From NCBI GenBank assembly GCA_964400625.1, contig CAYNUS010000005.1, forward strand, positions 18,158 through 82,157: a stretch of 64,000 nucleotides of DNA. Direction: 5' to 3'. Numbering within the stretch: position 1 is the first letter of the stretch; each line of letters begins with the position of its first letter. Positions 39,671 through 46,373 of this stretch are shown piece by piece. A program made the translations under genes and the position numbers. The notes beneath the pieces are model-generated. The model was not told where the DNA came from, searched no databases, and was given only the letters and a program-made list of their open reading frames with translations. Source of the stretch: DYFX01 sp964400625. Lineage in GTDB: Bacteria > Patescibacteriota > Patescibacteriia > SG8-24 > DYFX01.

Positions 39671-39689
39671 CTCTGGAACCAGAGTAACA
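39671..39689 (-). promoter_or_regulatory. HD-gene promoter overlapped by an inverted repeat
   Basis: TGT-TACTCT (-10 at 39681-39686) on the minus strand, 12 nt from the ATG. The 14-bp inverted repeat CTCTGG-TT-CCAGAG (39671-39684) overlaps the -10. The same CTGGTTCC follows the -10 of the neighbouring L,D-transpeptidase gene. Confidence 0.5.
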
Positions 39690-39693
39690 GACG

Positions 39694-39719
39694 AAACGGC
39701 CTCCGCACAGGGAGGCCGT
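39694..39719 (-). terminator. terminator of the L,D-transpeptidase gene
   Basis: ACGGCCTCC, a 6-nt loop and GGAGGCCGT with a short TTTC tail on the minus strand, starting at the stop codon. Confidence 0.65.
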
Positions 39720-40450
39720 CAGGTCTTCTGGATGGTGACTTCCGTGCCGACCTCGACCCACTCGTAGAGCTCCTTGGCCGCGCCGACGCCGAGGCGCACG
39801 CAGCCGCCGGAGACCGGCGTGCCGAGGTGGTCCTCCCCTTCCTTCTTGCCGCCCGGCCATTCGGGCAGCTCGTGCAGTCCGTACTTCGTGCCGATGAACG
39901 GCATCCAGTACGGCATCCAGAGCTTGGCGGAAGCGGACCAGGCGCGCGGCATCTTGTCGAGGATGGCGTAGGTGCCGAGCGGCGTCGGCCGTCCGGGACG
40001 CCCGGTCGAGACGGGGTGCGATCCGACCGCGACGTCGCCCAGGTAATACGTGAGCTCCTGCTTCGCGAGCGAGATGACGACGCGCTTCTTCAGCTTCTTC
40101 GGTTCGGGATCGAGCGGATCGTAGCCGTTGCGGATCTCGAGCCCGTCGTCGAACCCGTCTCCGTCGGTATCCTTGAGGAGCGGGTCGGTGCCGCGCGCGA
40201 GTTCGTCGGCGTCGACGAGCCCGTCGGCGTCGGCGTCGTGCTCGTGCAGGCGCCCCGCACCGTAGGGCGACCAGCCGTTCGCGATCTCGGTCGCGTCATC
40301 GAAACCGTCGCCGTCGAAATCGAAAGCGCTCGGCTCCGCGGCCCTCGAAGGAGCGGCGAAACCGAGCGCTGAAACGGCGAACATCGCGGCGAAGGCGATG
40401 CGCCAGATGTTCCGGACCTGCAGGTTCGTAACGAGCGGCTCCGGCTTCAT
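39719..40450 (-). CDS. L,D-transpeptidase (YkuD) with calcium-binding repeats
   Basis: A 243-residue exported wall cross-linking enzyme. The signal/anchor is about 15-37. Residues 42-115 carry three aspartate-rich calcium loops (DFDGDGFDDATE, DADADGLVDADE, DTDGDGFDDGLE) of thrombospondin-3/dockerin type. The YkuD domain spans about 120-243 with HLGTPVSGGCVRLG, where the catalytic Cys is in SGGC instead of the common SHGC. It makes 3-3 peptide cross-links. A TTGAAA-17-TATACT promoter ends 9 nt from the ATG and lies over the 3' end of the DUF5667 gene. Confidence 0.92.
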   Translation of the reverse strand: MKPEPLVTNLQVRNIWRIAFAAMFAVSALGFAAPSRAAEPSAFDFDGDGFDDATEIANGWSPYGAGRLHEHDADADGLVDADELARGTDPLLKDTDGDGFDDGLEIRNGYDPLDPEPKKLKKRVVISLAKQELTYYLGDVAVGSHPVSTGRPGRPTPLGTYAILDKMPRAWSASAKLWMPYWMPFIGTKYGLHELPEWPGGKKEGEDHLGTPVSGGCVRLGVGAAKELYEWVEVGTEVTIQKT

Positions 40451-40459
40451 ACCGGAACC

Positions 40460-40488
40460 AGTATATCACATTCCGAGCCTGATTTCAA
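40460..40488 (-). promoter_or_regulatory. L,D-transpeptidase promoter, leaderless
   Basis: TTGAAA (40483-40488), a 17-bp spacer and TGA-TATACT (40460-40465) on the minus strand, 9 nt from the ATG. It lies within the last codons of the preceding gene. Confidence 0.8.
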
Positions 40489-41404
40489 GAGGGATTTCGC
40501 GCCGGGATTCCGGGCCGTCGCCGTCGCGGCGATCGTCGTCGCGATCCGCCTCGGATCCGTCATCGGACGCTTCACGATCGCGCGTCCCCTCGGCCTCGGA
40601 TCGGCGTTCGTCCTTACCGTCGTCGCTCCGCTCGCGGCTGCGGCGCTTCTCCAAGCCGGCGCGGAAGCGCTTCAGGCTCTCGTCGATGCGCTCGGCGCGC
40701 TCGCGGCCGCGGCGTTCGCGGCCCTCGTCCTTGCCGCCGTCGTCGGCGGGAATCGCGGCGAACATGTCGGCCTCGAGCATGAAGGTGTCGTCGATCGGAC
40801 GCAGCATCAGCGAAGCCACGAACGGTTCGGCCTGCGTCGCCGACTCGATGAGCCGCACATGGCGGTCGAGCATGCCTTCGGCGGCGGCGACGGCCTTCTT
40901 CCCCTTTTCCGGCTTCTCGGGATCGACTTCCAGCTTCACGACGATCTCGTTCATGGCGAAGAGGTGGCTCTCGTAGAGATCCATCGCTTCGCGGACGCGC
41001 GTGACGCGCTCTTCCGCCACGAGGCCGCTCCGCTCGAGCAAGCGTTCCGTCTCCTCGAGGCGGCGCTCGGCGTGCGCGGCCTGGACCACGAAACGGCGCT
41101 CCGGCGCGAAGGCCATCCGCTCGCTGAGCCCTTCGGCGGCGAGCTTCACGACATAGAACCGGTCGCCCGGAAGCGAACCGTGCGCCGCGGCGACCGTGCC
41201 GCCGCCGGTCGCGACCACGACCACGACGACCATCGCGGCCATGACGGGACGCCAGGCGGCCGACAGGAACCATGCCGAAGGGCGCCGGGACATCGGGGAT
41301 GCCTCGATCACCGCGATCAGCTTTACGCGTCCGGCCGCGAGGATCTCGGGCGGCACGGGGAAGCGGCGGAGGTTCTTCAGTTGTCGGATGTCGAGCCAGC
41401 GCAT
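40466..41404 (-). CDS. DUF5667 membrane protein, putative anti-sigma partner
   Basis: A 312-residue protein: a cytoplasmic N-terminal stretch of about 48 residues (MRWLDIRQLKNLRRFPVPPE), one membrane segment (about 50-75, VMAAMVVVVVVATGGGT) and then the extracytoplasmic DUF5667 domain (SLPGDRFYVVKLAAEGLSER; AHAERRLEETERLLER). The tail of about 90 residues is a highly charged R/D/E-rich low-complexity region. It overlaps the sigma-factor gene by 28 bp. This gene order and topology are what a transmembrane anti-sigma factor would show; binding to the sigma factor is inference. Confidence 0.82.
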   Translation of the reverse strand: MRWLDIRQLKNLRRFPVPPEILAAGRVKLIAVIEASPMSRRPSAWFLSAAWRPVMAAMVVVVVVATGGGTVAAAHGSLPGDRFYVVKLAAEGLSERMAFAPERRFVVQAAHAERRLEETERLLERSGLVAEERVTRVREAMDLYESHLFAMNEIVVKLEVDPEKPEKGKKAVAAAEGMLDRHVRLIESATQAEPFVASLMLRPIDDTFMLEADMFAAIPADDGGKDEGRERRGRERAERIDESLKRFRAGLEKRRSRERSDDGKDERRSEAEGTRDREASDDGSEADRDDDRRDGDGPESRREIPLEIRLGM

Positions 41405-41934
41405 AGGTCCTTGAGTTCTTTGACGGCCCGGTGCAGGGCCACGTAAATCGCGTTCTTCTTCTTGCCGGTCGTGCTTGCGATGTGTTCGATCGGCAGGTCG
41501 TCGATGTAGCGCATGACGAGGAGGTCGCGGGTCTCGGGCCGGAGTTTCGCGAGGTACCCGGCCATCTTCTCCCCCGCCAAGGTCTTGTCGAGCCGCTCAT
41601 GCGGGTCGCCGGGGGCGCGCAGCGTCTCTTCGATCTCCTCGCTGATGGGGACGGCCGCTCTCGCGTTCTTCCGGTAGTGGTCGATGATGAGGTTGTCGGC
41701 GATGCGGTAGAGGAAGGCTTTCAGGTGGCGGATCTCGCCGGCTTTCTCGCGGACGACTTCCCAGGCGCGGGTGAAGGTCTCGCTGGCGATGTCGTCGGCG
41801 ACCTCCGGCGAGCTCGTCCGGAACAAGGCGTGCCGGTAGAGCTTGGGCGCGAAAAGATCGTACGCTTCGATGAACGCCGTCCCGTCGCCGGATTGGATTC
41901 GGGCGAGAAGCATGGCTTCTTTGATCCGTTCCAC
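41377..41934 (-). CDS. ECF-type RNA polymerase sigma factor
   Basis: A 185-residue sigma-70 family protein with region 2 at about 12-85 (AYDLFAPKLYRHALF, VADDIASETFTRAWEVVRE, LKAFLYRIADNLIIDHYRK) and region 4 at about 125-178 (LRPETRDLLVMRYIDDLP, EHIASTTGKKKNAIYVALHR). There is no region 1 or 3, so it is of the extracytoplasmic-function type. The start is a GTG at 41932-41934; an ATG at 41913 is an alternative. Neither has a Shine-Dalgarno. The promoter (TCGACA-17-TGTACT) and an inverted repeat (CAGTG-4-CACTG) in its leader suggest control of its own expression. Confidence 0.92.
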   Translation of the reverse strand: MERIKEAMLLARIQSGDGTAFIEAYDLFAPKLYRHALFRTSSPEVADDIASETFTRAWEVVREKAGEIRHLKAFLYRIADNLIIDHYRKNARAAVPISEEIEETLRAPGDPHERLDKTLAGEKMAGYLAKLRPETRDLLVMRYIDDLPIEHIASTTGKKKNAIYVALHRAVKELKDLCAGSTSDN

Positions 41935-41939
41935 GAGGT

Positions 41940-41953
41940 CAGTGTCTTCACTG
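41940..41953. promoter_or_regulatory. inverted repeat in the sigma-gene leader
   Basis: CAGTG-TCTT-CACTG, 12 bp downstream of the -10 of the sigma gene. It is a possible operator or leader hairpin. Confidence 0.4.
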
Positions 41954-41964
41954 GTTAAGACGCC

Positions 41965-41993
41965 AGTACAGCAAAAAACTTACGGTCTGTCGA
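41965..41993 (-). promoter_or_regulatory. promoter of the sigma/DUF5667 operon
   Basis: TCGACA (41988-41993), a 17-bp spacer and TGC-TGTACT (41965-41970) on the minus strand, with a 30-nt leader to the GTG. The spacer includes the T-tract of the second tandem terminator. Confidence 0.65.
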
Positions 41994-42027
41994 CCCTCAG
42001 ACCGAAAAAGCCCCGTGATCACGGGGC
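41974..42027 (-). terminator. tandem terminators of the ATPase operon
   Basis: The first is an 18-bp perfect palindrome GCCCCGTGATCACGGGGC (42010-42027) followed by five T, with the TGA stop at its centre. The second is CGGTCTG, an 8-nt loop and CAGACCG, then TAAG and six T (to 41974). Confidence 0.82.
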
Positions 42028-44046
42028 CTTATCGTCGTCGAAGCGGACGGACTCGCCGGGGCCGAGCGGCCGGGGCTGGGAAGGCGGCGCCGCCGGTTTC
42101 GGGGGTTCAGGGGCGGGTTTCGGAGGTTCGGGTGGCGGGGCTTGCCGTTCCTCAGGGACGGAGGCCGGGGATTCTTCCGGTTTCTTCGGAGCGAGGATGA
42201 CGTCCGGGTCGTCGGAACCGGTGACGATGCGGATCTTGCCGCCGAACATGCCGGGCTTGGGCGGCGGAGGCAGGACGCGCTCCGGCTTCGCGGCCTCGGG
42301 CTTCGGAGGGCGCGGCGGCAGCGGAGGACGGGCTTCCGTGCGCGGAGCCGCCGGCTTCGGAGCCTCCTGGCGCGCGGTCGGCGCGGCAGGGGCCGGCTTC
42401 GGGGCGGGCGCGGGGCGCGGCGCTTCCTGGCGCGGTGCCGCGGCAGGTTTCGGCGGCGGGGCGGCGGGGCGCGGCGGAGGGGCGACAGGTTTCGGCGCGG
42501 GGCGGGGTGCCGCGGCGGCTTCGGCGCGGGCGAGCGGCAGGCACTCCTTGCAGTAGAACGGCCGTGAGGGGTCGGGCGGGAACTTCAGGTTGAGCTCCTT
42601 GCCGCAACGGGAGCACGTCGCCTTGTACTGGCGTTCCGGATCGTGGGACGAGGCGCCGGACGGCGCGGCGCCCGGAGCCGCGGCGCCAGCGGGCCCTTTC
42701 GGGATGAAGGTGCCCGTCTCCTCGTCGAAACCGCTCCACTGGTTGACCTTCTTCTCGATCTCCTCGCGCTTCATGGAATAGCGCTCGCGCGAGGCCGCGA
42801 TCACCTTGTCGCGGCTGCCGGTCTTCTTCGCGATCGGCGGCAGGGTCGAGGCGGAGAACGCCGTCGAGGCCACGCCGTCGATCATCAGCTTCAGGTAGAT
42901 GTCGAACTTCGCGAGGTTGAGGAGATCCTCGCCGCCCTCGACGAACGTCGGGGCGAATTCCTTGGCGAGGCGTTCGGCGTCGGCGGCGCCCACGCGGAAC
43001 GAGATGATGGTGCCGACGTTGCCGAAGACGGCGGCGGCGACCTCCTCCTCCAGCTGCTCGATATACTGATGCGCGGTGATCAGGTTCAGGCGGTACTTGC
43101 GGGCTTCGGAAAGGATGTTCGCGAACGATTCGGTGGCGAAGTTCTGGAACTCGTCGACGTACAGGTAGAAGTCCTGGCGGTCCTTCTCGAGCTGGTCGAC
43201 GCGTTCCATGGCCGCGAGCTGGAGGCGCGTGATGAGCATGCCGCCGAGCAGTTTCGAGGAATCCTCGCCGACCTGGCCCTTCGACAGGTTGACGATGAGG
43301 ATCTTGCGCTCGTCCATGATCTTGCGGATGTCGATCGTGGACTTCGGTTGGGCGACGATGTTGCGGATGACGGTGTTCGAGAGGAACTGGCCGACCTTGT
43401 TCTGGACCGGCGCGATGGCCTCCGACGCGAACTTGTCGGTGTACTTGGCGAACTCGTTCACCCAGAAGCCCTTCACGACCGGGTCCTTCACGTTCTCGAC
43501 GATCTTCTTGCGGAAATCCTTGTCGGCCAGGATGCGGCTGATGCCGAGGAGCGTCGAGCCCGGCGTGTCGAGGAGCGCGAGCACGCAGTTCAGCAGGATG
43601 TATTCCATGCGGGCCGACCAGACGTCCGGCCAGATCTTCTTGAAGACGCCCATGAGGCCCGAGGCCACGAGATGCTTCTGGTTCTCGTTGCCGATCTCGA
43701 GGATGTTGAAGCCGACCGGGAACTCCATGTCGGCCGGATTGAAGTGGACGACGTCGTTGATGCGCCAGGGCGGGATGAAGTCCAGGATCTTGTCGGCGGT
43801 GTCGCCGTGCGGGTCGACGTAGCAGACGCCGTGGCCGGCATAGACGTCGGACAGCACGAAGTTCTCGAGCAGGGTGGTCTTGCCCATACCCGTCTTTCCG
43901 ATCACGTAGACGTGGCGGCGGCGGTCGTCGGTCTTGATGCCGAAACGCCGGTTCTCGCCGCGGAAGTTCGTCTGCGCGAACGGGATGACCTCGTTCTCGT
44001 GCTCGTGGTTGTACGGTTCCACGTTGGGGGCTGGCATGGCGTTCAT
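42019..44046 (-). CDS. VirD4/TraG-like P-loop ATPase with zinc finger and Pro/Ala-rich tail
   Basis: A 675-residue ATPase of the HerA/FtsK/VirD4 superfamily. Walker A is VIGKTGMGKTTLLENF at about 50, Walker B is FYLYVDEFQNFATE at about 300, and ITAHQYIEQLEEE follows as the sensor region. A CSRCGKEL...FYCKECL zinc finger is near 495-525, and the last 150 residues are proline/alanine/lysine-rich. There is no N-terminal membrane segment; the membrane partner is the overlapping upstream gene. Pumping DNA or protein through a type IV-like machine is the best guess. No other conjugation gene is present. Confidence 0.82.
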   Translation of the reverse strand: MNAMPAPNVEPYNHEHENEVIPFAQTNFRGENRRFGIKTDDRRRHVYVIGKTGMGKTTLLENFVLSDVYAGHGVCYVDPHGDTADKILDFIPPWRINDVVHFNPADMEFPVGFNILEIGNENQKHLVASGLMGVFKKIWPDVWSARMEYILLNCVLALLDTPGSTLLGISRILADKDFRKKIVENVKDPVVKGFWVNEFAKYTDKFASEAIAPVQNKVGQFLSNTVIRNIVAQPKSTIDIRKIMDERKILIVNLSKGQVGEDSSKLLGGMLITRLQLAAMERVDQLEKDRQDFYLYVDEFQNFATESFANILSEARKYRLNLITAHQYIEQLEEEVAAAVFGNVGTIISFRVGAADAERLAKEFAPTFVEGGEDLLNLAKFDIYLKLMIDGVASTAFSASTLPPIAKKTGSRDKVIAASRERYSMKREEIEKKVNQWSGFDEETGTFIPKGPAGAAAPGAAPSGASSHDPERQYKATCSRCGKELNLKFPPDPSRPFYCKECLPLARAEAAAAPRPAPKPVAPPPRPAAPPPKPAAAPRQEAPRPAPAPKPAPAAPTARQEAPKPAAPRTEARPPLPPRPPKPEAAKPERVLPPPPKPGMFGGKIRIVTGSDDPDVILAPKKPEESPASVPEERQAPPPEPPKPAPEPPKPAAPPSQPRPLGPGESVRFDDDKAP

Positions 44047-45377
44047 TCCTTCGGTTCAGGCGGCGCGTCCGGCGCGAGCGGGATCGAGAACGGCGGCTCG
44101 ACCTTGCGGGACTCGACCTTCTTGAGGAGCGGGGCCTTGATGATGATCTGCGGGAAGTGCCAAAGGCTCGCGAGCTCCTCGGAGTTCAGCACGAAGCGTT
44201 CGGCGCCGTCGCCGGAGCGGCTCGCGTAGCGGTTGATGATGGTCGTCTTCTTCTCCTCGGCGCTCCAGCGCTGCCAGAAGTAGTCGCTCTTCGGCGCCGC
44301 CTTGCCGTAGTTCTTGAGGCTGTTGCCGTCGGTCGAGCCGAAGAGGCCGAGGGCGCCGCGGACCATGGAGATCATCGGCCCCTTGCGGAAGACGCTCCGC
44401 TTGCCGACGTAGACGAAGCGGATCTTCACGCCGAAGCCGATCTTCGAGGCCTTGATCTCGATCTGCTCGAGCATCTTGCGCTCGCCCGGCGAGAGGTTCA
44501 TGACCTTGTTGTCCTCCTTCTTCTCGGGCTTCTTCTCGCCTTCGCCGCCGACGCCTACGACCTGGCTGATGCCGGCCGTGAGCAGGCTGAAACCTTCCTC
44601 CGTCACCGTCTGCCACATCGGCGTCGGCTTCTTCTTCGGAGGGCGGCCCTTGAGCTTGTCGGTGAGCGCGAGCGATTCCTTCACCCAGTCCTGGTCGCGC
44701 GGCGTGACGAGGATCTGGATCCAGACCTGCTCACCTTTCTTGAGGCGCGAGAGCGTCTCGAGCAGGCTCGAGAGCGGGTCCTTCAGTTCCTGCGAGAGCG
44801 AGTGCTCGAACTCCGAGAAGGTGCGGATCGGATACGCGGACGGCTTCGCCAGCGTGAACTCGGTGCCCCAGCAATCCCACTCCGGGTCGGGGTACTTGAG
44901 CGGCACGTCCTTGGTGTAGTCGGCGATCTCCACGACCTCGGCTTCCGGATACTGCGAATAGATCGACGCCTCGATCAGGTCGCGGAACTGCACGGGCGTG
45001 CGGACGATGAACTGCGTATAGCCGTCGATCGAGGCGTACTCGAACGAGAACGACGGCGTGAACTTGCCCTGGAACCACTTCTCCTTGAAGTTCGGCGTCG
45101 AGAAGGTGCCGGCGAGGTGCGTGAACATGTGCTCCACGGCCTTGGGGCTCTGCTCGTTCATGCGCGGGATGCTGATCGAGAGCAGCATGTACTGGATCGT
45201 CGGGGCGTATTTCTCCTGGCGCGAGTTGAGCCAGATGTCCTTGAAGCCCTGCCAGAAGACCCAGACGAACGGGATCCAGCCTCCGTAAATGAAAATCGTC
45301 CAGAGCAGGTCTGGGGTGGGCATGTCCATCAGCCCGTAGACTCCGGAGAGGTCGATGACGATCTGGGGCAGGATCAC
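44043..45377 (-). CDS. membrane-anchored partner of the VirD4-like ATPase
   Basis: A 444-residue protein with one or two N-terminal membrane segments at about 25-45 (LLWTIFIYGGWIPFVWVFW) and a large soluble part. The stretch QYMLLSISIPRMNEQSP at about 62 and the MLEQIEIKASKIGFGVKIRF region near 305 are the most family-like. It overlaps the ATPase by ATGA, so the two are made together. The start is a GTG at 45375-45377, only 3 nt past the T-tract of the secF terminator. A possible -10 (TAGTTT) lies 8 nt upstream inside that tract. An ATG near codon 17 is an alternative. I cannot name the family; the pairing is common in Patescibacteria as far as I recall. Confidence 0.7.
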   Translation of the reverse strand: MILPQIVIDLSGVYGLMDMPTPDLLWTIFIYGGWIPFVWVFWQGFKDIWLNSRQEKYAPTIQYMLLSISIPRMNEQSPKAVEHMFTHLAGTFSTPNFKEKWFQGKFTPSFSFEYASIDGYTQFIVRTPVQFRDLIEASIYSQYPEAEVVEIADYTKDVPLKYPDPEWDCWGTEFTLAKPSAYPIRTFSEFEHSLSQELKDPLSSLLETLSRLKKGEQVWIQILVTPRDQDWVKESLALTDKLKGRPPKKKPTPMWQTVTEEGFSLLTAGISQVVGVGGEGEKKPEKKEDNKVMNLSPGERKMLEQIEIKASKIGFGVKIRFVYVGKRSVFRKGPMISMVRGALGLFGSTDGNSLKNYGKAAPKSDYFWQRWSAEEKKTTIINRYASRSGDGAERFVLNSEELASLWHFPQIIIKAPLLKKVESRKVEPPFSIPLAPDAPPEPKE

Positions 45378-45380
45378 AGG

Positions 45381-45415
45381 AAAAAACTACGCTTCCGTAT
45401 TCGACGGAAGCGTAG
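45381..45415 (-). terminator. secDF operon terminator
   Basis: A perfect 12-bp stem, CTACGCTTCCGT with ACGGAAGCGTAG, a 5-nt loop and six T on the minus strand, 40 bases past the secF stop. Confidence 0.9.
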
Positions 45416-45454
45416 CATATTTTCAGGCCGATTGGAAGGGCGTCCTATCCCCCG

Positions 45455-46369
45455 TTATCGGCGTTTTCCCGATTCCCGCAGGTGCCAGGAGACCAGGAGC
45501 GGGCTGGCGATGAAGATCGAGGAGTAGACGCCGACCGCGATGCCGATGATCATCGTAAGGACGAAGTTCCGGATGGATTCGCCGCCGAGGAAGTACACCG
45601 CGAACAGCACGAGGAGCGTGGTGAGGGAGGTGTTGATCGAGCGCGCGAGCGTCTCGTTGACGCTGTTGTTCACGACCTCCTCGAAGCTCGTCCGGCCGGC
45701 GTGCGAGAGGTTCTCGCGGATGCGGTCGAAGACGACGATGGTGTCGTGGACCGAGAAGCCGAGCACGGTGAGGAGCGCGGTCACGACCCAGGCGCCGACT
45801 TCCACGCCGCGGAAGTGGCCGAGCGCGGAGAACACGCCGACGGGGATGATGACGTCGTGCGCGAGCGCCACGACGGTGCAGGCTCCGTACTTCCAGGACG
45901 CGACGGGGAACGACACGCGGCGGAAGGCGTAGGTGATGTAGAGCACGATCGCCAGGATGGCGCCGACGATGGCGTAGATCGTCTTCTTGCGGAGCTCTTC
46001 GCCGATCAAGGGTCCGATCGACTCGAAGCGGCGCTCCTCGACCGCGACGCCGTCCTTCTCGTAGGCGGCCTTGAGGTCGGCGGCGAGCTTCTGGTGGGCG
46101 GCCTCGTCGAGCGGCGGCATGCGGAGGACGAGCGCGTCATCGCCGAGCGGCTGGGCAGTGAGTTCCGCGTGTCCGGTGGAGGCGGCGGCCGTCGCGACGG
46201 CTTCCTCGACGGAGGGGCGGGCGCCGGAGAACCCGACTTCGAGGAGCGAGCCTCCGGTGAAGTCGATGCCGGGCTTGAGGCCCCACGTCATCCAAGCGGC
46301 CAACGAAAGGCCGGTCACGAGGATCGAGAAGGCGTAATAGATGCGGCGGTGGCGCGTGATGGGCAGCAT
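45455..46369 (-). CDS. secF: protein translocase subunit SecF
   Basis: A 304-residue SecF with six membrane segments. GLKPGIDFTGGSLLEVGF is the conserved first periplasmic stretch, and FSVHDTIVVFDRIRENL and SINTSLTTLLVLFAVYFLGG are in TM4-TM5. With SecD it uses the proton gradient to pull proteins out of SecYEG. It starts 4 bases after the secD stop and ends in a 12-bp-stem terminator. Confidence 0.95.
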   Translation of the reverse strand: MLPITRHRRIYYAFSILVTGLSLAAWMTWGLKPGIDFTGGSLLEVGFSGARPSVEEAVATAAASTGHAELTAQPLGDDALVLRMPPLDEAAHQKLAADLKAAYEKDGVAVEERRFESIGPLIGEELRKKTIYAIVGAILAIVLYITYAFRRVSFPVASWKYGACTVVALAHDVIIPVGVFSALGHFRGVEVGAWVVTALLTVLGFSVHDTIVVFDRIRENLSHAGRTSFEEVVNNSVNETLARSINTSLTTLLVLFAVYFLGGESIRNFVLTMIIGIAVGVYSSIFIASPLLVSWHLRESGKRR

Positions 46370-46373
46370 ACGG

